DNA from: Gaiellales bacterium
GTDB taxonomy: Bacteria > Actinomycetota > Thermoleophilia > Gaiellales > JAICJC01
Assembly (NCBI GenBank): GCA_036273515.1
Contig: DASUHM010000055.1
Span: 1-62,035 of the forward strand
DNA: 62,035 bases
Direction of reading: 5' to 3'
Of this stretch, positions 48,207-56,045 are shown one piece after another; position 1 is the first letter of the stretch; each line of letters opens with the position of its first letter. The notes beneath the pieces were generated by a model. The model made no database searches and had not been told where the DNA came from. It saw only the letters and a program-made list of their open reading frames with translations. The position numbers were made by a program, and so were the translations under genes.

Positions 48207-49013
48207 ATGCCTCGCCGCCCTACCAGCGACCGTGACTGCTCACGTGCCCTCTGGCTGCTGGGCCTGTCGGCGCCCGTCACCGCCGACGAGCTGACGGCGG
48301 CCTACCGGTCGCGGGTCTCGCAGGCGCATCCCGATCGCCATGTCGGCTCCGCGGAGCGCTCCGAGGCGGCCAACACGCTCACGCGCGCCCTGAACGATGC
48401 CCGCGCGGTCGTCGCCGAGTGGATCGGGTCTGGCCGGGAGTGGCCGATCGCCCCGGCCCACGCCGCCAACGGCTCGTCACGGCCCGCGCCGCGGCCGCGC
48501 CGGCCGCCCCAGCCGGCCGCGCCGGCGCCCGTGTGCCGCCGCACCGGGCTCCGGGCCGGCGATCTCGTGCGCGTCTGGCCGTACGACGGCGACTCCCGCA
48601 CGGTCGCGAGCACGGTCTTCGCGAGCCGCTATGCCCCGGCCTGGGTGGTGCTCGAGGACGGGAGTGAGGTGCCGGCCGAGCGGGTGCGGCTGGCGTCGTT
48701 CGCCTGCCCGGTGTGCGGGATCTGCGCCGGCCCGGCGGTCGAGCACCCGGTGGTGCGGCCCTGCCCGGACTGCCTCGTCGACCTGCGCCGGCTCGAGCGG
48801 CACGCCGCCGAGGCCGGCCGGGTGCGCAGCGCGATCGAGGCCAGGGCCCAGGCCGGCATCGCCACGGCGGACGGGATCGGGGACGAGCGCATGTCCGAGC
48901 GCGCCCGCGACCGGCGGGGATGGGCCCGGCGGCTGCGCGCAGCGGAACCGGATGACCTGCACGCGGCGCTGATCTCGGCGTTCACGAACGCGTTCGACCG
49001 CTGGGCCGCGTAG
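48207..49013 (+). CDS. J-domain protein with C-terminal zinc ribbon
   Basis: A 268-residue protein of unusual architecture. Residues about 10-75 resemble a DnaJ J-domain (ALWLLGLSAPVTADELTAAYRSRVSQAHPDRH, with the HPD triad; first part LWLLGLS replaces the usual Y-x-x-L-G). A Pro/Arg linker follows, then a beta domain (GLRAGDLVRVWPYD; WVVLEDGSEVPAERVRL) like a small Tudor/SH3 barrel, then a possible zinc ribbon CPVCGIC...CPDC, and a basic helical tail. It may target Hsp70 to specific clients. TAACCT (48195-48200) ends six bases before ATG. Confidence 0.7.
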   Translation: MPRRPTSDRDCSRALWLLGLSAPVTADELTAAYRSRVSQAHPDRHVGSAERSEAANTLTRALNDARAVVAEWIGSGREWPIAPAHAANGSSRPAPRPRRPPQPAAPAPVCRRTGLRAGDLVRVWPYDGDSRTVASTVFASRYAPAWVVLEDGSEVPAERVRLASFACPVCGICAGPAVEHPVVRPCPDCLVDLRRLERHAAEAGRVRSAIEARAQAGIATADGIGDERMSERARDRRGWARRLRAAEPDDLHAALISAFTNAFDRWAA

Positions 49014-49083
49014 CACCGCGCCCCTGAGCCGCCGGGAGGCGGTGCTAAAATCCGCTCCGGAAACGCTAGTTGCAGGAGGCACG

Positions 49084-49515
49084 ATGCATGTCTCGGAGAT
49101 CATGCAGACGGCCCTGGTGACGAGCCCGCCCGAGGCGAGCGTGCTCGAGGTCGCACAGCGGCTTACCCGAGCGCGCGTCGGCGCCTGCCTGATCGTCGAG
49201 GACGGGGCGCTGGCGGGGATCTTCACCGAGCGTGATCTCCTGCACGTCGTGGCCGCCGGCGAGGACGTGCGCGACCGCGAGGTGGCGGGCGTGATGACGC
49301 GCGAGGTGACCATGGCGCCGCCGGACGCCGACGTCCTCTGGGCCGCCGACACGATGCGCCGGCTGGGCGTCCGCCACCTCCCAGTCGGGGAGGGCGGCCA
49401 CGCCGTCGGCATCGTCTCGATCCGCGATCTCTACGCCGCCGCCGAGGCTGTGCTGCGGCTCGACCCGCGCGGCGCCGACACCGCCGGCCACATGCTGACG
49501 GCCGCAGGAAGCTGA
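49084..49515 (+). CDS. CBS-domain pair protein
   Basis: A 143-residue tandem CBS protein: VSEIMQTALVTSPPEASVLEVAQRL and REVAGVMTREVTMAPPDADVLWAAD begin the two repeats, each with a G-(I/V)-(F/V)-(T/S)-x-R-D-L motif (GIFTERDLL and GIVSIRDLY). Such pairs bind adenosine nucleotides and regulate partners. GGAGG precedes ATG 49084. The next small membrane gene is 27 bases downstream, likely the same operon. Confidence 0.9.
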   Translation: MHVSEIMQTALVTSPPEASVLEVAQRLTRARVGACLIVEDGALAGIFTERDLLHVVAAGEDVRDREVAGVMTREVTMAPPDADVLWAADTMRRLGVRHLPVGEGGHAVGIVSIRDLYAAAEAVLRLDPRGADTAGHMLTAAGS

Positions 49516-49542
49516 CGCAAGAGCACCGACGAGAGGAGCACC

Positions 49543-49824
49543 ATGCAGCAGCAACACGAGGACCCCGGGTTTGCGATCCGCATCGGCCTTCTGTCGGTGA
49601 TCGCGTTCATGTCGTGGCCGGTCTGGATGGCGATCGTCGCCGGCCAGCGCGAGTTCACGTGGGCCGTCGCATGGTCGGCCGCCGTGCCCGTGCTGCTCAC
49701 CCTGATGGTGCCGTTCGTCGCCTTCCACTGCGCCGAGCGCATCCATCACGGGTTCACGCGGCTCGAGCACGCGCTGCACATCGACACGTTCGTGCACGAC
49801 CACATGCCGCACCGCCACGCCTGA
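49543..49824 (+). CDS. Small two-helix membrane protein, 93 aa
   Basis: Unknown family. GAGAGGAG precedes ATG 49543. Two hydrophobic helices (IGLLSVIAFMSWPVWMAIVAG and WSAAVPVLLTLMVPFVAFHCA) are followed by a His-rich C-terminus (HHGF..LEHALHIDTFVHDHMPHRHA) that could bind metal. It follows the CBS gene closely and the start-less GNAT frame overlaps its end. Confidence 0.7.
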   Translation: MQQQHEDPGFAIRIGLLSVIAFMSWPVWMAIVAGQREFTWAVAWSAAVPVLLTLMVPFVAFHCAERIHHGFTRLEHALHIDTFVHDHMPHRHA

Positions 49825-50221
49825 CGCGGATATCCGGTTCGCCTGGCGCGGGGACGCATCCGACGCCGAGGTCGTCGCGCTGACGGAGTCGGACGCGGGA
49901 TGGTGGGACGGGGTCCGGTCGCACAGCCTCGGGTGGGTCGTCGCACGGGAGGCCGGCTCGGCCCTGGTCGGCTTCGTCAACGTCGCCTGGGACGGCGGTG
50001 ACCATGCCTTCCTGCTCGACACGACCGTCCGGCCGGATCACCGCCGCAGGGGCATCGGTGCGGAGCTCGTTCGGATCGCGGCGCGGCACGCCGCCGATGC
50101 CGGATGCGAGTGGATCGAGGTCGACTTCGAGGAGCACCTCGCGGCGTTCTACGTCGACGCGTGCGGTTTCCGGCCGACGCGGGCCGGGCTCATCCGCCTG
50201 CGTTCAGACGGCGGTCGCTGA
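49817..50221 (+). pseudogene. GNAT acetyltransferase frame with no standard start codon
   Basis: The frame ending at TGA 50219-50221 encodes a recognisable GNAT domain: strand GFVNVAWDGGDHAFLLDTTV, then the acetyl-CoA loop RPDHRRRGIGAELV, and C-terminal FYVDACGFRP. The frame is open from 49706, yet contains no ATG, GTG or TTG before the conserved part. The best candidate is ACG at 49817 (then P-D-A-D-I-R-F), where an ATG would overlap the preceding stop in the usual way; a T-to-C change would explain this. It may be expressed by re-initiation from the overlapping stop at 49822, or be dead. It overlaps the LLM gene tail by 18 bases. Confidence 0.65.
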
Positions 50222-51199
50222 GCCGAGCCGGTCGGCCAGGGTGCGCCCGGCCAGCTCGATCGGCTCGAGGTCGTACGCGTCCGGCAGGCTGATCAGCAGG
50301 CCGTCGAGGCCCGCGTCCAGGAACGCCTCGACCTTCTCGAGCACCGTGTCCGGGTCGCCGGTGATGAACGACGTGGCCGCCGCCTCCGGCGGGATCTTGC
50401 GCACCTCGGCCACCCGCTTCGCGTTGCGCTCGGCCTCGGCCTGGGTGGCGGCGATGTTGACCGGCCCGAGCCGCGTCTTCGTGATCTCCGCGGGGTCGCG
50501 GCCGATCTTCTCGCACGCCTCCTCGAGGATACGCACCTTGCGCCGGATCGTGTCGACGTCGCCGAAGAAGTTGCACGCGTCGGCGTAGCGGGCCACCATC
50601 GGGATCGTGCGCTTCTCGCCGCTGCCGCCGATCAGGAGCGGCGGGCCGCCGGGGCGCAGGGGCCGGGGGAAGTTCAGCGCCGCGTCGATGTGGTAGCGGA
50701 CGCCGGCGAAGCTCGGGGCCTCCTCGGTGAACATCGCCCGGCAGATCTGGACGGCGTCCTCGAGCCGCTCGAACCGCTCGCGCAGCGGCGGGAACTCGAA
50801 GCCGTAGCCGTGGTGCTCGTCCTCGTTCCAGGCCGCCCCGATGCCCAGGATCGCCCGGCCGGACGAGACGATGTCGAGCGTCGTCACCATCTTCGCGAGC
50901 AGGGCCGGGTTGCGGTAGGTGACGCCCGTGACCATGGTGCCGAGCTGCGCCCGCGACGTGCGCGCCGCGATCCCGCACAGGAGCGAGTAGGCCTCGAGCA
51001 TCGGCTCCGTGCGGGCACCCACGACCGAGATCTGGTAGAGGTGATCCATCACCCAGATCGAGTCGAAGCCCGACCGCTCGGCCGTCCCCGCGATCTCGGC
51101 GATCCGCTCGAAGAGCTCGCCGTCGGGCACGCCCGGATAGGTGAAGCTGTTGATCTGGAGCCCGAACCGGGTCACGGGCTCGCGTGCGCTCGTCGCCAT
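50204..51199 (-). CDS. LLM-class (F420-dependent-type) oxidoreductase
   Basis: A 331-residue luciferase-like TIM barrel: FGLQINSFTYPGVPDGELFERI, GFDSIWVMDHLYQ, QLGTMVTGVTYRNPALLAKMV and GRAILGIGAAWNEDEHHGYGF are typical of actinobacterial F420-dependent members. They use F420H2 or FMN on diverse substrates; which one is not visible. GAGGGGAG precedes the ATG. Convergent with the GNAT remnant. Confidence 0.9.
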   Translation of the reverse strand: MATSAREPVTRFGLQINSFTYPGVPDGELFERIAEIAGTAERSGFDSIWVMDHLYQISVVGARTEPMLEAYSLLCGIAARTSRAQLGTMVTGVTYRNPALLAKMVTTLDIVSSGRAILGIGAAWNEDEHHGYGFEFPPLRERFERLEDAVQICRAMFTEEAPSFAGVRYHIDAALNFPRPLRPGGPPLLIGGSGEKRTIPMVARYADACNFFGDVDTIRRKVRILEEACEKIGRDPAEITKTRLGPVNIAATQAEAERNAKRVAEVRKIPPEAAATSFITGDPDTVLEKVEAFLDAGLDGLLISLPDAYDLEPIELAGRTLADRLGSATAV

Positions 51200-51218
51200 C
51201 TTTGCCTACTCCCCTCGA

Positions 51219-51779
51219 CTACTGAGTCGGAGTATGCCGCTGCCGGGCGCGGTAGGCGCGCACCTTGTGCCGGCTCCCGCAGGTCGTGTCGCACCACTGG
51301 CCCGAGCGGTTGCGCGAGCGGTCATAGAAGGCCCAGCCGCAGCCAGGGTCGAGACAGGCCTTGAGCCGCGTCCAGCTGCCGTTGAGCATGGCGGTGCCGG
51401 CGGCCGCAAGCACGGCGCCGGCCACGCCGCCGCCCTGCAGGGTGGCCGCGCCGCCGGGGCCGAGCTCGAGGCGGACGGGGGCCCGTGACGACATGCGGTT
51501 CACGAGCGCGGCCGCGTCCGGATCGGGGTCGGCGCCCGCGTTCACGCCGAGCAGCGCCCGCAGTGCCTCCCGCAGCTCCCTCGCCGCGGCGATGTCACGC
51601 TCGCCGGGTGGGGGGCCGGCGGCCGCCAGCCCCTGCTCCTGCAACCATGCGGAGAAGGTCTCGCGCTTGGCGAGAAGATCCCGGCCCTCTTCTGCGTCCA
51701 GGGTATTGACGAACGCCTGTACGAGGCCCAGTGGCCCCGGGGCAGGGGCTCGATCGGAATCGGCCGGCGCAGTGCTCAT
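51219..51779 (-). CDS. ABATE/CGNR zinc-finger regulator
   Basis: A 186-residue protein. The N-terminal ABATE domain has LVQAFVNTLDAEEGRDLL and AARELREALRALL; the C-terminal CGNR finger reads CLDPGCGWAFYDRSRNRSG then WCDTTCGSRHKVRAYRAR, with four cysteines and the R-N-R variant. It is thought to be a stress-linked DNA-binding regulator. A TACACT -10 box (51791-51786) ends six bases before ATG 51779, inside a 9-base inverted repeat shared with the divergent gene. Confidence 0.85.
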   Translation of the reverse strand: MSTAPADSDRAPAPGPLGLVQAFVNTLDAEEGRDLLAKRETFSAWLQEQGLAAAGPPPGERDIAAARELREALRALLGVNAGADPDPDAAALVNRMSSRAPVRLELGPGGAATLQGGGVAGAVLAAAGTAMLNGSWTRLKACLDPGCGWAFYDRSRNRSGQWCDTTCGSRHKVRAYRARQRHTPTQ

Positions 51780-51809
51780 GTAACCAGTGTACAATATACG
51801 CTGGTTACA
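51779..51809. promoter_or_regulatory. Divergent operator of the CGNR gene and its neighbour
   Basis: TGTAACCAG (51779-51787) and CTGGTTACA (51801-51809) are a perfect 9-base inverted repeat with a 13-base AT-rich centre. Leftward -10 TACACT (51791-51786) and rightward -10 TACAAT (51790-51795) lie in the centre, so one bound protein, probably the CGNR regulator itself, would control both genes. Confidence 0.65.
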
Positions 51810-51832
51810 CCAGCCGAGAGGAGGGATCCACC

Positions 51833-52267
51833 ATGCACACCGCCAACACCTGGCTCGCACTTCGCAACTTCGACTGGGAAGCGCACACCGACCGCGGCCG
51901 CCGCGAGGCCGACCGCGCGGTCATGCGGCGCGTGATCGATCCCGACGCGCCGATCGACCGGCGTGCCACGGCGCGGCTCGAGAAGCTGCGCTCCCGGGCC
52001 CATCGCACGATGCTGGCCCGCGTGCTGCGCCAGAACCTGGAGCTCGGAGCGAAGCGATCGCAGCTGGCGCCGCCCGTCGCCCGGCTGCTCGCCCGGAATC
52101 CGGGCGATGCGAGCCTGATCGCGACGGGGCTGGAGCAGGGCGACCCCGATCCGCGCGCCGTCATCGAGACCGAGCGGCTGCTCGAGGCGCCGGTGCCCTC
52201 GCCGGAGCGGCTGGACTGGATCTTGCGGCTGCTCGCGCCGTCGCGCGCGCCCGCCTGCGATCTCTAG
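51833..52267 (+). CDS. Hypothetical helical protein, 144 aa, divergent from the CGNR regulator
   Basis: Unrecognised. It starts at ATG 51833 after GAGAGGAGGG and is mostly amphipathic helix, Arg- and Ala-rich, with no membrane or signal segment (WLALRNFDWEAHTDRGRREADRA, split here by key parts WLALRNFDW and RREADRAV; later LEKLRSRAHRTMLARVLRQN). Sharing the divergent operator suggests it is the main target of the CGNR regulator. It overlaps the convergent aminotransferase tail by four bases. Confidence 0.7.
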   Translation: MHTANTWLALRNFDWEAHTDRGRREADRAVMRRVIDPDAPIDRRATARLEKLRSRAHRTMLARVLRQNLELGAKRSQLAPPVARLLARNPGDASLIATGLEQGDPDPRAVIETERLLEAPVPSPERLDWILRLLAPSRAPACDL

Positions 52268-53538
52268 CGGGCGGCAGCCGCAGGCGACGCGGCGGTGACC
52301 GTGGCGAGCGCCTCGGCGATGCCGCTTGCGACCCGCTCGAGCTCGTCTTGAGAGATCACGTAGGGCGGTGAGATCTGGAGCGCGCGCCCGGCCAGGCCGC
52401 GCGTGAGCACGCCGTGGTCGCGGCACGCGTGGACGACCTTCTCGACCAGCCCGGGATCCGCCGCGCGGGCGTCGGCGTCGAGCTCGACGGCGGCGAGCAG
52501 GCCGAGCCCCGAGCGGATCTCGCTCACGAGCGGCGCCGAGCGCAGCGGCGCCACCGCGGCGGTCAGCACCGGCTCCATCTCGGAGACGCGCTCGACCAGG
52601 CCCTCACGCGCCATCAGGTCGAGGTTGGCGAGGCCGGCCGCGCAGGCCGACGGGTGGCCGGAGTACGTGAAGCCGTGGCGGAAGAGCGTGCCGGGCCCTT
52701 CAGTCCAGAACGGCTCCTGGACGCGCTCGCCGGCGATGACGGCGCCGAGCGGCAGGTAGCCGGACGTGATCGCCTTCGCACACGTGATCAGGTCGGGCTC
52801 GATCCCGAGCCGTTCGCTCCCGAACCAGCGGCCGAGGCGGCCGAAGCCGGTGATGACCTCGTCGGCGATCAGCAGCACGTCGTAGCGGCGGCACAGGTCC
52901 TGCACCGCCGCCCAGTAGCCCTCGGGCGGGTGAAGGATGCCGCCGGCGCCGATCACGGGCTCGCCGATGAACGCCGCGATGGTGCCGGCCCGCTCCGCGA
53001 GCAGCGTCTCGAGCTCGGCAGGATCGTCGTGCGCCACGGAGGCGACGTCCGGGATGAGCGTGCCGAATCCCTCACGGTTGGAGGGGATGCCGGCCAGGCT
53101 CGTGCCGTACGCGTTCATGCCGTGGTAGGCGTGGCGGCGGTGGACGATGGCCTGCTTGTCCGGCCGCCCGAGCGCGTGCCAGTAGCGCCGCGCCAGCTTG
53201 GCGGCCGTGTCGACCGCCTCCGAGCCGCCGCTCGTGAAGAAGACGGCCCCATTCGGGAAGGGCGCCAGCTCGGAGACGCGCTCCGCCAGGTCGAGCGCGG
53301 GCCGGTTCGCCAGCCGCTCGAAGGTGTCGTAGGCCGCCAGCGTGCGCATCTGGGCGGCGGCGGCGTCGGCGATCTCGGCCCGGCCGTGGCCGGCCGCGCA
53401 ATACCACAGGCCGCCGCGCGCGTCGACGTACTCGCGGCCCTGCTCGTCCCACACGATCGCGCCCTCGCCCCGGGCGATGACCACCTCCGCGTCCTTCACG
53501 ACCGCCATGTCGGCGAACGGATGCCAGAGCCGGGTCAT
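52264..53538 (-). CDS. Class III PLP-dependent aminotransferase
   Basis: A 424-residue omega-aminotransferase: LWHPFADM at the start (typical W-H-P-x-x-x-M), FFTSGGSEAVDTAAKLARRY, the PLP Asp in LLIADEVITGFGRLG and the Schiff-base Lys in CAKAITSGYLPLGAV. Such enzymes act on putrescine, GABA, beta-alanine or taurine with pyruvate. Its ATG overlaps the upstream gamma-glutamyl hydrolase stop (ATGA), suggesting gamma-glutamyl-GABA or polyamine catabolism. Confidence 0.92.
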   Translation of the reverse strand: MTRLWHPFADMAVVKDAEVVIARGEGAIVWDEQGREYVDARGGLWYCAAGHGRAEIADAAAAQMRTLAAYDTFERLANRPALDLAERVSELAPFPNGAVFFTSGGSEAVDTAAKLARRYWHALGRPDKQAIVHRRHAYHGMNAYGTSLAGIPSNREGFGTLIPDVASVAHDDPAELETLLAERAGTIAAFIGEPVIGAGGILHPPEGYWAAVQDLCRRYDVLLIADEVITGFGRLGRWFGSERLGIEPDLITCAKAITSGYLPLGAVIAGERVQEPFWTEGPGTLFRHGFTYSGHPSACAAGLANLDLMAREGLVERVSEMEPVLTAAVAPLRSAPLVSEIRSGLGLLAAVELDADARAADPGLVEKVVHACRDHGVLTRGLAGRALQISPPYVISQDELERVASGIAEALATVTAASPAAAAR

Positions 53539-54245
53539 CGAGCGGACGATACCAGCGCATCGAAGAGCGGCCGCCCGGAGCCGGGCACGTCGGCCTCGGG
53601 GTGCCACAGGACGCCGATGCAGAACCCCGAGCCGGCTCGCTCGAGGCCCTCGACCGTCCCGTCGTGCGCGTGCGCCGTCACGGACAGGCCCTCGCCCACG
53701 TCGCCGATGCCCTGGTGGTGGTGCGAGCGCACGTGCGGCCGCTCGCCCACGATCTCGCGCAGCCGCGAGCCCTCCACCGTCACCACCTCGTGCGCGCCCC
53801 AGTTGGCGTCGTCGAGGCGGTGGGGCCTCTGGTCGATCACGTCCTCCAGGTGCTGGACGAGGGTGCCGCCGCAGGCGACGTTCAGGAGCTGGATGCCGCG
53901 GCAGATGCCGAGCACCGGCAGGTCGCGCTCGAGCGCACCGCGCAGGACGCCGAGCTCGGCGCCGTCGCGGCGGTCGTGCCTGGGTCCGGTGCGGGGATGG
54001 CGTTCGTGGCCGTAGAGGTCGGGATCGACGTCCTCGCCGCCCGCCACGACGAGCCCGTCCAGCATGTCGAGCACGTCGCCGGGATCGTCGGCCCACAGCG
54101 GGTCGGGAGGCAGCACGATCGCCCGGCCGCCGCCGAGCCGGACGCCTTCGACGTAGCCCTGGGCGATGAACGCGGCATCGAGCGCCCACGCGTCCATGAC
54201 GGCGTGGCGCCAGTAGCTGGTGATGCCGATGGTCGGCCGGCGCAT
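53535..54245 (-). CDS. Class I glutamine amidotransferase-like hydrolase (PuuD type, peptidase C26)
   Basis: A 236-residue enzyme: RRPTIGITSYW start, VVAGGEDVDPDLYGHE, nucleophile Cys in VLGICRGIQLLNVACGG, RSHHHQGIGDVG and catalytic WHPEAD. It matches gamma-glutamyl-gamma-aminobutyrate hydrolase (PuuD), which frees GABA from its glutamyl conjugate. The aminotransferase downstream would then act on GABA or a similar amine. Separated from the upstream permease gene by a large hairpin. Confidence 0.88.
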   Translation of the reverse strand: MRRPTIGITSYWRHAVMDAWALDAAFIAQGYVEGVRLGGGRAIVLPPDPLWADDPGDVLDMLDGLVVAGGEDVDPDLYGHERHPRTGPRHDRRDGAELGVLRGALERDLPVLGICRGIQLLNVACGGTLVQHLEDVIDQRPHRLDDANWGAHEVVTVEGSRLREIVGERPHVRSHHHQGIGDVGEGLSVTAHAHDGTVEGLERAGSGFCIGVLWHPEADVPGSGRPLFDALVSSAR

Positions 54246-54262
54246 GCGGGGGCGGGCACACG

Positions 54263-54310
54263 CCCGGCCGGGACGCCGATCGCTCCCACTCGATCGGCGC
54301 CCCGGCCGGG
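54263..54310 (-). terminator. 20-bp near-perfect hairpin between permease and hydrolase genes
   Basis: Arms 54263-54282 and 54291-54310 pair over 20 positions with one mismatch around an 8-base loop. It lies just beyond the permease stop codon and 17 bases before the hydrolase ATG. It can act as terminator or as an RNA processing/attenuation element that lowers downstream expression. No T-tract. Confidence 0.7.
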
Positions 54311-54318
54311 AACGTGGC

Positions 54319-55872
54319 TCAGTCGCCCGAGGCCGGCTCCAGGCCGGACTCGATCGGCACCTCGACGGCCTTCGCCCGCACGTCCGCCGCGAGCACGTAG
54401 CCGATGACACCGATGGCGAGGATCACGACCAGCGTCCCGAGGGTGAACACCTCGAACCGCAGCCGCGTGACGCCGTAGCTGTCCATGACGCTGTAGGAGT
54501 GCCCGGTGATGCTCTCCAGCGTGCCGGGGAAGAGCGCCACCCACGAGCCCAGCACCATCCAGCCGGTGCAGAGTCCCGTGCACAGCCACATCAGGCCGTT
54601 CCCGGACTTGCCCAGCCGGTAGGGCCGCGACACGTGGCCATGGCTCAGGCGCAGCTTGATCGCCGCCGGGAAGATCACCAGGTAGCTGAGCAGGGTGGTC
54701 GACGTGGCCAGGTACAGCACCACCGTGAAGGTGTTGGCCGCGCTGGCCGAGCCGCTCAGCAGGTACACGGCGGCGAGCATGAAGATCGTCGACGTGATGC
54801 CCGACATGACGTTCACGCGCACCGGCGTGCCCAGGCGGGCGTGGAACCGGCCGAAGTAGCCGGGGAACGCGCCGTCGTACGCCGCGACGGCCAGGATCCG
54901 GTCGGAGCCCATCATCCACACGGCGCCCGAGGTGACCAGGGCGAAGATGAACCCGAACACCATGAGGTCGGTGAGGAAGTTCTGGGCGCCGCCGTAGACG
55001 CTGAACGTCGTGTGGACGGCGTCCAGGAAGCCGCCGATGCCGGTGATCTGGCTCGACGGGAGCACCGCCACGATCCCGAAGACCGGGATGGAGTAGGCGA
55101 GCACCGTGATGATGCCGCTCTGGAGCACCGTGACCGGCACGTCGCGCTGCGGGTTCTGCATCTCCTCGGCCGCCCCGTTCTGGAGCTCGAAGCCGACGTA
55201 ATTGAAGAGCAGCAGCGGCACGAGGCCGAGGAAGATCACCAGCGAGCTCGGGTTGAAGTCGCCCGCGCCGTAGCCGTGGACGCCGTGCTCGATCCCGTAG
55301 ATCAGGACGGTGACCGAGAAGAACGCGAGCACGCCGACGCGGATGATCGCGCCGACGTTCGGGATCCACTTGCCGTGCCGCAGCGAGGCGATGGCGACGC
55401 CGATCGAGATCCAGATGAACACGACCTTGAAGACGATGTTGCCGACGGTGAAGCCGGAGCCCATCGTGTGCAGGTTGTCGCTCCACGCCGCGGACGCGAT
55501 GAAGCACAGCGAGCCGCCCACCCAGAGCGGGTTCGTGACCCAGTAGAGCACGGCGCCGAGCCCGGCCGGCAGGCGGCCCCAGCTCATCTTCATCCACTCG
55601 TACGGGCCGCCCTCCTGGGTGAATGCGGCGCCCAGCTCGGCCATGACGAGCGCGTACGGGAACACGAACAGGACGCCGAGGATGATGAGCCAGGTGAAGG
55701 TCTGCGCGCCGAAGCTCGACACCTGGCCCAGCGTGTCCAGCCCGACCAGCGCGCACACCGTGAAGAAGAGCATGTCGAACCTGCGCAGGCTCTTGTGCAG
55801 ATGCCCTTTCTCCTCGAGCGCCATGGCGGTCGTCACTTCGACGTCGACCGCCCTTCCCTCAGATGCACTCAT
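54319..55872 (-). CDS. APC-superfamily amino acid / polyamine permease
   Basis: A 517-residue transporter with about twelve helices. N-terminal RRFDMLFFTVCALVGLDTLG, the GGPYEWMKMSWG motif of APC proteins, ELQNGAAEEMQNPQRDVP after helix 6 (the conserved N-P-x-R-D-V/I-P) and VWMMGSDRILAVAAYDG. It likely brings in an amino acid or polyamine used by the downstream hydrolase and aminotransferase. AAGGGG precedes ATG 55872. A CATAAT -10 candidate (55945-55940) would give a leader of about 60 bases. Confidence 0.9.
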   Translation of the reverse strand: MSASEGRAVDVEVTTAMALEEKGHLHKSLRRFDMLFFTVCALVGLDTLGQVSSFGAQTFTWLIILGVLFVFPYALVMAELGAAFTQEGGPYEWMKMSWGRLPAGLGAVLYWVTNPLWVGGSLCFIASAAWSDNLHTMGSGFTVGNIVFKVVFIWISIGVAIASLRHGKWIPNVGAIIRVGVLAFFSVTVLIYGIEHGVHGYGAGDFNPSSLVIFLGLVPLLLFNYVGFELQNGAAEEMQNPQRDVPVTVLQSGIITVLAYSIPVFGIVAVLPSSQITGIGGFLDAVHTTFSVYGGAQNFLTDLMVFGFIFALVTSGAVWMMGSDRILAVAAYDGAFPGYFGRFHARLGTPVRVNVMSGITSTIFMLAAVYLLSGSASAANTFTVVLYLATSTTLLSYLVIFPAAIKLRLSHGHVSRPYRLGKSGNGLMWLCTGLCTGWMVLGSWVALFPGTLESITGHSYSVMDSYGVTRLRFEVFTLGTLVVILAIGVIGYVLAADVRAKAVEVPIESGLEPASGD

Positions 55873-56009
55873 GAGACCCCTTCCCGAATGACCACGGATC
55901 GACGCCAATTTGGACGCACATGCGCCGATGAATGTTGCGATTATGGCCCAAATCCCGGCGGTTGCCTAGGTTGGGCGTCGGCTGGGTCACACCGGCTGCG
56001 GGCACGGTC

Positions 56010-56036
56010 CTACGGGGCGGCTCGCGCCGCCCCTAG
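56010..56036 (-). terminator. Hairpin after the MarR gene
   Basis: GGGGCGGC (56014-56021) and GCCGCCCC (56026-56033) form a perfect 8-base-pair stem with a 4-base loop; CTA and TAG outside can extend it past one bulge. It sits 10 bases beyond the MarR stop. The rest of the 55873-56045 gap holds only the permease promoter region. Confidence 0.6.
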
Positions 56037-56045
56037 GCCGGGACG

